Made by a program: the position numbers and the translations under genes. Positions 7,176 through 15,208 of a stretch of 22,447 nucleotides of DNA are shown piece by piece. The first letter of the stretch is position 1. Every line of letters begins with the position of its first letter. Source of the DNA: Chloroflexota bacterium (lineage in GTDB: Bacteria > Chloroflexota > Dormibacteria > Dormibacterales > Dormibacteraceae); assembly GCA_005880755.1 (NCBI GenBank), contig VBGV01000028.1, positions 1 to 22,447 on the forward strand, written 5' to 3'. The notes below the pieces were generated by a model that was not told where the DNA came from, ran no database searches, and was given only the letters and a program-made list of their open reading frames with translations.

Positions 7176-7413
7176 CGGCGGCTAGCCGCGACGATGATGG
7201 TGTTGTAGCCATATGGCGGCGCAAGACACCGGCTAGCGAAACCTGATCGAGAATCCCGACTCCTTGAGGGGAAGGAACCAAGAAAAGACTTCGAAGAGCG
7301 TCCACTAAGGGGAGCCAATTCTGTGAGCTAAATTACGAGTTCACAGCTCCACCATGTGTCGAGCGTTGCTAGGCGACCAGATCGCAACCATGTAGCGACC
7401 CAGGCTGAGGCTT
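7176..7413. other. Gene-free spacer between mocR and the TPR fragment
   Basis: No coding pattern is visible. The one structure is an inverted repeat, CTGTGAGCT (7321-7329) against AGTTCACAG (7338-7346), around an eight-base loop and with one G-T pair. It could act as a weak terminator between these convergent genes. No T tract follows. Confidence 0.45.
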
Positions 7414-7821
7414 CTATGACGACGTGTTGGCCAGTGCCTGGGCTCTGGATTCACGGGCCCCATCGACCCACCTGGCAACACCTGGATCGCTGATAGCGTG
7501 AAAACGACGAATGATTTCGTCGTACACCTGAATCGCGTCGTCAGTCCGCTCCACTGAATTCAGCGAGTCGGCCTTGCATAAGAGGGCCATCGCGACCTGC
7601 GCCTGGAGCTCGATCGTGGTCTCCGCTCCAAAGCGCTGGACGACTCGCTCGAACTGGGCCATTTCCGCATCCGTGTGACCCATCCAGCCCAATACGATTC
7701 CTTTCTTGATAAGGGCCATGGCAAGGGTTGTGTTCAATTCGACGTCGGCTGTGCCTTCGAGCCGGTCGATCACGCAGTCATAGGTGCGTAATTCCTCATT
7801 GAATCCTCGCAGCCGTCCCAA
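7414..7821 (-). pseudogene. 5'-truncated TPR-repeat protein fragment
   Basis: About 135 residues made of roughly 40-residue TPR-like units, readable as LRTYDCVIDRLEGTADVEL, LAMALIKKGIVLGWMGHTDA, FERVVQRFGAETTIELQAQV, AMALLCKADSLNSVERTDDA and IQVYDEIIRRFHAISDP. In intact family members these units repeat many times. Here the frame starts inside a unit: the codons before the first possible start (TTG 7821) still read V-V-L-G, matching the IVLG of the next unit, and a TGA stop at 7833-7831 closes the frame just before that. No ATG or Shine-Dalgarno site precedes it. The simplest reading is the C-terminal relic of a longer TPR scaffold cut near 7830. TPR units bind proteins, and no partner can be named. 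Confidence 0.6.
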
Positions 7822-7860
7822 GACGACGTCTCAAGCGCTTCCAGTGGACGCTTCCTCCGG

Positions 7861-8367
7861 GTGATCTGGATTGTCTTGGGCGCCTACATCGCGGTTACGA
7901 GCCTCGCCGGAATTGCGTTGGGCGTTCTGGCCTGGAACGGATGGCTGGCGATCTTTTACGGAGCCCTCGGCGTCAGCATGGGGGTTGCCGGCATAGTCAG
8001 CGCGCTGACCATCGGACCGCTTCGGGCGACCCTGCTTGGTTGGTTTCTGGTGGGCATTGCGATCCGGGCGATCCTCGAGGGTGATTTGTACATGGCGTTC
8101 ATCAGCTTTCCCGCGTCAGCCGCCCTGATCGTCGGTCTGATTGTGGAGTTGGTGCGCGCGCGATCGACATCGATCATGGCTTTCGGTGCGGTGGGCGGTG
8201 CTATGGCGCTGGTGGCTCTTGCAATTCTTGGGGCGGTCGGTCCCCAGCTTCCGGCTATCTGCCCGAACCACTCAGCACAGACAAGAACCGTCATCCTGAT
8301 CTTATATCCGCCGAACGTATTTCCTTGGGACGCCGCCGAACGGAAATACGCGGACCAGTGCCTCTAG
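7861..8367 (+). CDS. Hypothetical membrane protein with five predicted helices
   Basis: A 168-residue protein that I do not recognise. Hydrophobic segments fall at about 2-25, 27-51, 54-74, 76-98 and 104-126. They are separated by very short loops, and a basic loop (ELVRARST, about 96-103) probably faces the cytoplasm. The last 40 residues are hydrophilic and hold two cysteines (ICPNHS and DQCL at the end), which could form a disulfide if the tail is outside. Start GTG 7861 is the first start codon after a TAA at 7789; no Shine-Dalgarno sequence is visible, so the mRNA may be leaderless. It begins at the break of the TPR fragment (about 30 bases away) and points to the opposite strand. Composition and length look like a real gene. 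Confidence 0.6.
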   Translation: MIWIVLGAYIAVTSLAGIALGVLAWNGWLAIFYGALGVSMGVAGIVSALTIGPLRATLLGWFLVGIAIRAILEGDLYMAFISFPASAALIVGLIVELVRARSTSIMAFGAVGGAMALVALAILGAVGPQLPAICPNHSAQTRTVILILYPPNVFPWDAAERKYADQCL

Positions 8368-8556
8368 GCGTCTAGCGAGCAAAGCAACCCGCGTCAAACA
8401 TTCGCTCTAAGCCCGGCGCATCGGAGGCCGCCTTCCACGCTGCGATAACGGGCCATGTGATCGCCACAGCAAATCTGGTCGGCATGTCTCAAACGCTGAC
8501 ACACCCGAGGGCCGCCGACTCGTAGGACCGAAGAGTCGCCAATGTGTCCTTGACGG
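8368..8556. other. Gene-free spacer, no feature recognised
   Basis: This is the gap between the convergent membrane-protein and glgX stops. I saw no clear hairpin with a T tract, no repeat and no coding pattern. Confidence 0.5.
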
Positions 8557-10650
8557 TCAGAACCGCTGCAGGACCAGCACGGATCGACCCGCCGTCCGCA
8601 CCACATCGCTGACGGCTCGCGTCTCTGACTCCGGCTGCAGCCGCTCGGTGTCGTAGAGAAGCCTCCAGGGACCGCCGTACTGTTTGGGCAGCGTCCACTT
8701 GACCTCCCGCGAGTGGGCGTTGAACACCAGGAGAAACGAGTCATCTAAGAGAGGCTGCCCGCGTTCGTCGTGGCCCGGGATGCCTTTTCCGTTCAAGAAG
8801 ACCCCCAGCGAGCGCTCATGTCCGGCTACCCAGTCCTTGTCGGTCATCACCTTTCCGCTCGGCTTGAACCAACCAATATCCACAGTGCCGCGAATCGGAC
8901 GCCCCTGGAACCAGCGACGCCGGCGAAACACGGGGTGCTCGCGTCGCAGCCCGATCAGCCAGCGCGTCACCTCCAGCAGGTCCCCGTCGACCTGATCCCA
9001 GTTGACCCACGACACCTCGTTGTCCTGGCAGTAAGCATTGTTGTTGCCCTTCTGCGTCCTGCCGAGCTCATCGCCCATCAGCAGCATCGGCACGCCCTGC
9101 GCAAGGAAAAGTGTGGTCAGGCAGTTGCGCTCCTGCCTCGCGCGCAACCTGCTGACGGCGGGGTCGTCCGTCTCGCCCTCTACGCCGCAATTCCACGAGC
9201 GGTTGTACGATTCCCCGTCGGCGTTCTGCTCGCCGTTCGCCTCGTTGTGCTTTTCGTTGTAGGAGACAAGATCGCGGAGGGTCAAGCCATCGTGCGCGGT
9301 GACGAAGTTGATGCTGGCCACCGGCCTGCGTGAGTCGCTCTGATACAGGTCGGAGCTGCCAGTGAGCCGCGACGCCAGCTCCGCGACGGTCGACGGGGCA
9401 CCCCGCCAGAAGTCTCGCACCGCATCTCTGAATCTGCCGTTCCATTCCGACCACAGGGCTGGAAAGTTCCCGACCTGGTAGCCACCCTCACCGATGTCCC
9501 ACGGCTCGGCGATGAGCTTGGCACGGCTCACGACGGGGTCCTGGTGTATAAGGTCAAAAAATGTCGAAAGCCTGTCGACCTCGTGAAACTCCCGGGCCAG
9601 CGTTGCCGCCAGGTCAAACCGGAAACCGTCGACATGCATCTCGGTGATCCAGTACCGGAGCGAATCCATGATCAGCTGCAGCGTGTGTGGATGCTGCACG
9701 CTGAGGCTGTTGCCGGTGCCTGTGGTGTCGTAATAGAACTGCGGGTCCTCGGCGACAAGCCGGTAGTACGCGGCGTTGTCTATGCCGCGGAAGCAGAGAG
9801 TCGGCCCGAGGTGGTTGCCCTCCGCGGTGTGGTTGTAGACGACGTCGAGGATGACTTCGATGCCTGCTTCGTGCAGCGTGCGGACCATGGCCTTGAACTC
9901 ATTGACCTGCTGTCCGCCCTGGCCGCTGCTTGCGTATCCGTTATGCGGCGCAAAGAATCCGATCGTGTTGTATCCCCAGTAGTTGCGGAGCGACATGTCG
10001 GTCAATCGCTGGTCCTGAACAAACTGGTGGATCGGCATGAGCTCGACAGCCGTGATGCCCAGCGTCTGAAGGTGCTCGACCACGGCCGGATGCGCAAAAC
10101 CGGCATACGTGCCGCGCAACTCTTCCTCCACATCTGGATGACAGCGCGTCATTCCCTTTACGTGCGCTTCATAGATGACCGTTTCGTGAAGTGGGGTTTC
10201 GGGGGGACGGTCATTGCCCCACTCGAAATACGGGTTGTGAACCACAGATCGGAAAACGTACGGAGCGCTGTCGGTGGTGTTTATGGAGCCCTCGTTGCCG
10301 AGCTCGTACGAGTAGCAGGCAGGGTTCCACCGGATCTCTCCGTCTATCGCGCGGGCGTATGGATCCAGCAGTAGCTTGCTTGGGTTGCACCGCGCGCCTC
10401 GCTCGGGCGCATATGGACCTCTGACGCGGTACCCATACCGCTGGCCGGGCTCGATGTTGGGCAGATAGGCGTGCCACGAGAACGCGTCGACCTCCTCCAG
10501 GGGCACTCTACGTTCCTGGCCCTCGTCGTCGAAGAGACAGAGGTCTACCGCTTCGGCGACCTCGCTGAAGAGTGCAAAGTTCGTCCCGGTGCCGTCAAAG
10601 TTGGCGCCTAGCGGATAGGCGCGGCCAGGCCAGACCTCGACGTCATGCAT
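8557..10650 (-). CDS. glgX: Glycogen debranching enzyme GlgX (isoamylase type)
   Basis: A 697-residue GH13 enzyme that hydrolyses alpha-1,6 branches of glycogen or maltodextrins in the cytoplasm. An N-terminal CBM48 domain (about 8-100, with PLGANFDGTGTNFALFSEVA) is followed by the GH13 barrel. The catalytic residues are visible: nucleophile D346 in DGFRFDLA, acid E382 in AEPWDIG and transition-state stabiliser D454 in TAHDGLTLRD. DVVYNHTAEGN (269-279) is conserved region I. GDELGRTQKGNNNAYCQDNE is the isoamylase/GlgX-specific signature. Length is typical. The start overlaps the treZ stop by eight bases (ATGCATGA), so it is cotranslated. It would supply linear maltodextrins for TreY and TreZ. 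Confidence 0.97.
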   Translation of the reverse strand: MHDVEVWPGRAYPLGANFDGTGTNFALFSEVAEAVDLCLFDDEGQERRVPLEEVDAFSWHAYLPNIEPGQRYGYRVRGPYAPERGARCNPSKLLLDPYARAIDGEIRWNPACYSYELGNEGSINTTDSAPYVFRSVVHNPYFEWGNDRPPETPLHETVIYEAHVKGMTRCHPDVEEELRGTYAGFAHPAVVEHLQTLGITAVELMPIHQFVQDQRLTDMSLRNYWGYNTIGFFAPHNGYASSGQGGQQVNEFKAMVRTLHEAGIEVILDVVYNHTAEGNHLGPTLCFRGIDNAAYYRLVAEDPQFYYDTTGTGNSLSVQHPHTLQLIMDSLRYWITEMHVDGFRFDLAATLAREFHEVDRLSTFFDLIHQDPVVSRAKLIAEPWDIGEGGYQVGNFPALWSEWNGRFRDAVRDFWRGAPSTVAELASRLTGSSDLYQSDSRRPVASINFVTAHDGLTLRDLVSYNEKHNEANGEQNADGESYNRSWNCGVEGETDDPAVSRLRARQERNCLTTLFLAQGVPMLLMGDELGRTQKGNNNAYCQDNEVSWVNWDQVDGDLLEVTRWLIGLRREHPVFRRRRWFQGRPIRGTVDIGWFKPSGKVMTDKDWVAGHERSLGVFLNGKGIPGHDERGQPLLDDSFLLVFNAHSREVKWTLPKQYGGPWRLLYDTERLQPESETRAVSDVVRTAGRSVLVLQRF

Positions 10651-12268
10651 GCTCGACGACCTCGACCTCGGTGCAGTCGGGCACGCAGAGGTTCACGCTG
10701 ACGACGACGCCATCTCGCTCGAAGACAATTCGGTCCCCATCTACGTGCGCGTTGACTTCCTGCGCAACCGCGGGCATCCGGCGTCGCAGCGCGATCAAGT
10801 CGCGGTACCAACCGAGCATGCGTCGATGGTAAGGCTCGTCCAGCTCGTCCCATTTCAGCTTCGACTGCTCGAAGGTGCGCGGGTCTTGCGGGTCCGGCAC
10901 ATCGTCTGGGTTCCAGCCGAAAGCGGCGAACTCGCGCCGCCGCCCTTCCGACACCGTATTGCCCAACACCGGGTCGGCGTGGGCGGTGAAGTAAAGGAAC
11001 GGCGTGCTCGCCGCCCATTCCTCTCCCTGGAACAGCAGCGGCGTGAAGGGCGTTGTCAAGAGCAGCGCGGCCGCTGCTTTTAACCTGCCCTCGTCCACCA
11101 GCGCCGCGAGCCGATCACCCGCGGCCCGGTTCCCAACCTGATCGTGGTTTTGAGCCGCGACCACGAAAGCGTTGGGAGGAACACCGGCCGGTTTCGCGCC
11201 GCGTATCTTCTGCCGGTGGTGTGACCACACGCCGTCGTAGACCCATGCCTGGCGGAGCGCCTTCGCGAGCATCCCGGGAGACGTGAAGTCCTCGTAATAC
11301 CCCGTGCGCTCGCCGGTCAACACGACATGAAGCGCGTGATGCCAGTCGTCCGCCCACGCCGCGTCGAGTCCGTACCCGCCCGCATCGCGGGCGCGCACCA
11401 GGCGAGGGTCGTTGGCGTCAGTTTCGGCGAACAGCAGCACCGACCTGTGCAGCGCCGCCGACGCCGCATGCACTTCGGTGGCCAGCTGCTCGAAGATGTT
11501 CAGCGGCGAATCGTCGACGATCGCGTGCACCGCGTCCAGGCGCAGGCCGTCGATGTGGTAATCGCGAATCCACATCAAAGCGTTGTCCACGACGAAGCGA
11601 CGGACCTCGCCGCTGCCGTTTCCGTCGAAATTGAAAGGGGCCCCCCAGGCGGTCCGATGTCGTTCGGTGAAGTAAGGGCCGAAATCGCCCAGGTAGTTGC
11701 CCACCGGGCCCGCGTGGTTATAGACGACGTCGAGAACGACGCCGAGTCCGGCGGCATGACAGCTGTCGACCAGCCGCTTGAGACCGGCTGGACCCCCATA
11801 GGCGTGGTGCGGAGCGAAGAAATCCACACCGTCATACCCCCACCCGCGATTGCCCGAGAACTCGGCGACTGGCATGAGCTCGATGGCGTCGACGCCGAGC
11901 GCGACGAGGTGGGGAAGATGGTCGATCACGCCGTCGAATGTGCCCGCCGGCGAGAAGGTCCCGACGTGCAGCTCATAAAGGATGAGGCGAGAGGGTGACA
12001 GGCCGTTCCATCTCGCGTCAGTCCAGGAGTGCAGCTCATGATCGACCACCTCGGACAGGCCGAGCACACCGTCGGGTTGCGAAGCGGAGCGTGGATCGGG
12101 CCGCGTGTCACCGCCCTCGACCGCAAAGCCATAACGCGTCCCTGGACCGGCCGCAGCATCGGCGCCTTCCCACCAGCCACCTTCGAACTCGGTCATTAGA
12201 GCACGGCTCGCGCCGGACACAAGGTCGACGCGTTGTTTGCCGGGCGCCCAGACCCTGAACTGATGCAT
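10643..12268 (-). CDS. treZ: Malto-oligosyltrehalose trehalohydrolase
   Basis: A 541-residue GH13 enzyme that cuts maltooligosyl trehalose to release free trehalose and a shortened maltodextrin. The N-terminal domain begins FRVWAPGKQRVDLVSG and has the CBM48-like fold. The barrel has ELHVGTFSPAGTFDG (99-113), the TreZ-type MPVAEFSGNRGWGYDGVDFF (132-151), DVVYNHAGPVGNYLGDFGPY (180-199), nucleophile D245 in GLRLDAVHAI, acid E282 in FAETDANDPRL and D376 in AAQNHDQVGNR. Length matches the family. ATG 12268 follows the treY stop by five bases with no clear Shine-Dalgarno sequence, so translation is probably coupled to treY. It overlaps glgX at its own 3' end. Confidence 0.97.
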   Translation of the reverse strand: MHQFRVWAPGKQRVDLVSGASRALMTEFEGGWWEGADAAAGPGTRYGFAVEGGDTRPDPRSASQPDGVLGLSEVVDHELHSWTDARWNGLSPSRLILYELHVGTFSPAGTFDGVIDHLPHLVALGVDAIELMPVAEFSGNRGWGYDGVDFFAPHHAYGGPAGLKRLVDSCHAAGLGVVLDVVYNHAGPVGNYLGDFGPYFTERHRTAWGAPFNFDGNGSGEVRRFVVDNALMWIRDYHIDGLRLDAVHAIVDDSPLNIFEQLATEVHAASAALHRSVLLFAETDANDPRLVRARDAGGYGLDAAWADDWHHALHVVLTGERTGYYEDFTSPGMLAKALRQAWVYDGVWSHHRQKIRGAKPAGVPPNAFVVAAQNHDQVGNRAAGDRLAALVDEGRLKAAAALLLTTPFTPLLFQGEEWAASTPFLYFTAHADPVLGNTVSEGRRREFAAFGWNPDDVPDPQDPRTFEQSKLKWDELDEPYHRRMLGWYRDLIALRRRMPAVAQEVNAHVDGDRIVFERDGVVVSVNLCVPDCTEVEVVEHA

Positions 12269-12273
12269 CGCGC

Positions 12274-14736
12274 CTAGCGAGAGGCGGCGCGCCGCGCCAG
12301 TACGGCCACCGGAAACCGGCGCGTCAGCTCGGCGACCGGTACGCCAGGTCCGCCCTGCTGTTCTTCGCCCGTGAGCAGACTTCCCCAGCTGCCGTCAGGA
12401 ATGTCGATCGCGGTGTCGGCCCAATCGCCGCCCAGCCCAACCACGAGTCGGGGCACCACGACCAGCAGGCGATCGCGGACAAAGCCGATGGCATGGCGTG
12501 CCTTGGCTCCGTACGCGATGAGTGGCGTGTAGCTCGAGCTGCCAAAAAGGTCGGGTTCAGCCCTGCGCCTCTCGAGCAGGCGATTGATGAGCCACAGCTT
12601 CGGCGCGCCCTCATCCGCCCGCGCCATGACGTCGCTCAATTCGGCGCCACGAATCTCAGAGAGCAGGGTCGCGAGATGCTCAAAGTCCACCGGACGCCGG
12701 TTGTCCGGGTCGACGAGGCTCAGGTTCCACACTTCCGTGCCCTGGTACAGGTCGGGCACTCCCGGCGAGGTCAGCAGGAGGGTGGTCTGGGCGAGTGACG
12801 CAAGCCGCCCCAAGGCCACGAGCTGGTGACGGCCGATGAACGACTCGAGGTCGCTCTTGAACTCGGCGTCCGCCATCACGCTGCCGGCGAATTGAGTCAG
12901 CGCGTCCTCGAATGCCTGGACCGGGTTGATCCACGAGGTGTGGACCTTGGCTTCGCGGGCGGCTTTCTGGAGGAATGCCACCAGCCGATGCTCATCGACC
13001 GGCCAGGCTCCGACCAACGTCTGGTACATGAGGTATTCGAGATTTCGGTCAGGGAACCCCTGCACCCGATGGCGCTCGTTGTGCTCGGCCCACCCCCGGA
13101 CCGCTGACTCCCACTCGGCCGGGATCTGCGACAGCAGGTTTGTTCTCGCCCGCACGTCGCCGCTGCGCTTGGTGTCGTGGGTGGACAGGGTGATCATGGT
13201 GGCCGGCCACTTCTCGGCGGTTCTGAGGCAGTGCGCGTGGAATGACTCGGCAGACCGGCCGAACAAGGCTGGATCACCGCCGACCTCGTTGAGTGAGACG
13301 AGGCGGTTGTAGCGATAGAACGCTGTGTCCTCGACTCCTTTGGCCATCACCGCGGGCGTGACCTGCTGGAATCTCGCGGAGAACTCGGACTCATTGGCGC
13401 CTTCATGCTGCATGAGCAACAGGTCGCCCACAAACGAAAGGAGCTCGGCGTCGATGTCCGGCCGGCGGCGCGTGGCTTCCTGAACGGCGATCGAAACCTG
13501 ACGCCGATCTTGTTCAGAGGGCGGCGAACCGCGACGGACGTAGGTCCTGTATACGCCCAGGCAAGCGGCGATCTCGCGGACAGCCTCCCGCAGCTCGCGG
13601 CGTGTGCGATCGCGGTGGCGGCGGTTGCCATCGCAGATGTCGACCAGCAGGTTGGTCAGGCGTTCAAAGTCGGGCGCGAGCTCGGTGGTTATGATCTCGT
13701 GCTTACACGTGCGAACCACTTCGGGGAAAGGCTGCGACTCGCCGGTAAACGCGTGATAGAGGGCGGTCAAAGACCCTTCGTTGGCAGAGTCGACGAATAG
13801 GCCGTCGACATACGCGACGAAGTCGTAGCCGGTCGTGCCCTGCACCGGAAAGGTGTCCGGCACCTCTTCACCGGCGGCTAGGACGTCTTCGACCACCATG
13901 TACGTGTCGGGAGCTGCCGACCGCAACCGTCCCAGGTAGGCGACCGGGTCTCTCAAGCCGTCGACGTGATCGATGCGGAGGCCGGCCAGGCTGTCGTCTG
14001 CGACCAGTCGGAGGATCACGGCGTGACTGTCGTCGAAAACTTGTTGGTCCTCGACGCGCAGGCCGATGAGGCTGTCAATGGTGAAGAAACGCCGGTAGTT
14101 GAGCTGCTCTTGCGCGCTGCGCCAGTAGGCGAGGCGATAGTGCTGGCGCTCGAGGACCGCGTCGAGCGTGTCGAAGTCTCGGTTCACCGAGTCCAGTTCC
14201 GGGCCGTCGAGGCTCTCAGGCGAGACCGGAAATACGAGATCGTGGTAGCGGACGATTGTCTCGGAGCCGTGCCCTTCGAGTGTCAACGAGCCATTTTCGA
14301 GCTCTCGGCCGTAACGATCCCGCAGCACGCCAAGCAGCACCTTGCCCTTCATGGCCGAGATCGGAGATGCCCAGTCGACATCGAAGTAGTTCGCGTACCG
14401 GCTCGACGGACCGTTCCGCAGCAGGTCCCACCACCATGGGTTCTCGCGTCCGGTGGTGGCCATGTGGTTGGGCACGATGTCCACCACCAGCTGCAGCCCG
14501 TGCTCGCGCAGTGCAGCGACGAGCCGCCGGAACGCGACCTCGCCCCCGAGATCCTCATTGACGCGCGTCGGGTCGACAACGTCGTACCCGTGACTGCTGC
14601 CATGCGCGGCTTGAAGGATGGGTGAGCAGTAAACGCGCGCCACTCCGAGGGAAGCAAGATAGCCGGCGCAGGCGGCCGCGTCGTCAAACGTGAACTGTTT
14701 CGAGAGTTGAAGCCGGTAGGTGGAAGCGATCTGCAC
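12274..14736 (-). CDS. treY: Maltooligosyl trehalose synthase
   Basis: GH13 transglucosidase that isomerises the reducing-end alpha-1,4 bond of maltodextrins to alpha,alpha-1,1, giving maltooligosyl trehalose. In the 820-residue form from GTG 14736 the protein opens QIASTYRLQLSKQFTFDDAA, the usual TreY N-terminus. SPILQAAHGSSHGYDVVDP, DIVPNHMA, nucleophile D256 in GLRIDHVDGLRDP, acid E283 in VVEDVLAAGEEVPD and D521 in STHDTKRSGDVRAR follow. The typical acid-loop motif is VEKIL; here K is D. ATG 14883 lengthens the protein by 49 residues and overlaps the stop of the upstream small gene as ATGA. Family similarity favours 14736 (GGGAAG upstream) and the overlap favours 14883, so the start is unsettled. 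Confidence 0.95.
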   Translation of the reverse strand: MQIASTYRLQLSKQFTFDDAAACAGYLASLGVARVYCSPILQAAHGSSHGYDVVDPTRVNEDLGGEVAFRRLVAALREHGLQLVVDIVPNHMATTGRENPWWWDLLRNGPSSRYANYFDVDWASPISAMKGKVLLGVLRDRYGRELENGSLTLEGHGSETIVRYHDLVFPVSPESLDGPELDSVNRDFDTLDAVLERQHYRLAYWRSAQEQLNYRRFFTIDSLIGLRVEDQQVFDDSHAVILRLVADDSLAGLRIDHVDGLRDPVAYLGRLRSAAPDTYMVVEDVLAAGEEVPDTFPVQGTTGYDFVAYVDGLFVDSANEGSLTALYHAFTGESQPFPEVVRTCKHEIITTELAPDFERLTNLLVDICDGNRRHRDRTRRELREAVREIAACLGVYRTYVRRGSPPSEQDRRQVSIAVQEATRRRPDIDAELLSFVGDLLLMQHEGANESEFSARFQQVTPAVMAKGVEDTAFYRYNRLVSLNEVGGDPALFGRSAESFHAHCLRTAEKWPATMITLSTHDTKRSGDVRARTNLLSQIPAEWESAVRGWAEHNERHRVQGFPDRNLEYLMYQTLVGAWPVDEHRLVAFLQKAAREAKVHTSWINPVQAFEDALTQFAGSVMADAEFKSDLESFIGRHQLVALGRLASLAQTTLLLTSPGVPDLYQGTEVWNLSLVDPDNRRPVDFEHLATLLSEIRGAELSDVMARADEGAPKLWLINRLLERRRAEPDLFGSSSYTPLIAYGAKARHAIGFVRDRLLVVVPRLVVGLGGDWADTAIDIPDGSWGSLLTGEEQQGGPGVPVAELTRRFPVAVLARRAASR

Positions 14737-14879
14737 CCGAAAGCTTCCCACAAGCGCGCCCTCAGCCACGGTCCTAAAATCGTCTGCGGGCTCGGTGAAT
14801 CCAAGCCCCTCGGCACAAAATCGACCAGAAATCCCTCGCGCGTCCCTATTACAAGGGACAGGTGCGTCACCTCCAAACT

Positions 14880-15086
14880 TCATGTCGACTGTTCGAGTCC
14901 AGCGTCGCGTGGTCGCTCACCGCTACGCTTCAGCTGTCGCGAGTCGAACATTCCGTAGGTCCAGTCGGCAAAGCGAACGCTGACTGCTCCGCCCTGGATC
15001 AGACCCGTGACTCGGCCTGACCGTCCATTGCAAGGGGAGTCCGGGTCGACCACGATCACAACTTCGCCGATCGTCCATTTCTGCAT
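14880..15086 (-). CDS. Small KOW/SH3-like protein upstream of treY
   Basis: A 68-residue soluble protein. The stretch WTIGEVVIVVDPDSPCNGRSGRVTG (in pieces: residues 4-14 and 15-28) followed by GGAVSVRFADWTYGMFDSRQLKR has the alternating strands and the G-x-x-G-x-V pattern of a KOW/SH3-like small barrel; such barrels bind RNA, DNA or proteins. A basic tail follows. ATG 15086 was preferred to longer starts because AAAGGTGA lies five bases upstream and the extension is not protein-like. Its TGA overlaps the ATG at 14883 of the treY frame. It heads the trehalose operon and diverges from the BTAD regulator. I know of no similar gene tied to trehalose synthesis; its role is open. Confidence 0.65.
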   Translation of the reverse strand: MQKWTIGEVVIVVDPDSPCNGRSGRVTGLIQGGAVSVRFADWTYGMFDSRQLKRSGERPRDAGLEQST

Positions 15087-15123
15087 GCTCACCTTTCCTT
15101 GCGGAGAAGCCTGCGGCGTGCTG

Positions 15124-15149
15124 CTCAAGAACCCCTCAAAGCAGCTCAA
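15124..15149 (+). promoter_or_regulatory. Three CTCAA direct repeats, possible SARP-type operator
   Basis: CTCAA occurs at 15124-15128, 15135-15139 and 15145-15149, with starts 11 and 10 bases apart, so all three lie on one face of the helix. SARP/AfsR-type winged helices bind heptamer direct repeats spaced about 11 bases, just upstream of a -10 box. The site is in the 122-base spacer between the BTAD regulator and the trehalose operon. I could not identify a clear -10 box at the expected distance on either strand. Confidence 0.45.
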
Positions 15150-15208
15150 CCGCTGCCGATGTCGCCGGTTGATCCGTCGTCGACCGGGGTCCATGATTCG
15201 GGTGCTAA

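Noticed and set aside
9544..10374. Long open frame on the plus strand (276 codons) opposite glgX
   Set aside because: It is antisense to strongly conserved GlgX sequence, has no recognisable protein motif and is explained by the GC-rich codon pattern. The similar frames at 11327-11998 and 13966-14625, opposite treZ and treY, were rejected for the same reason.
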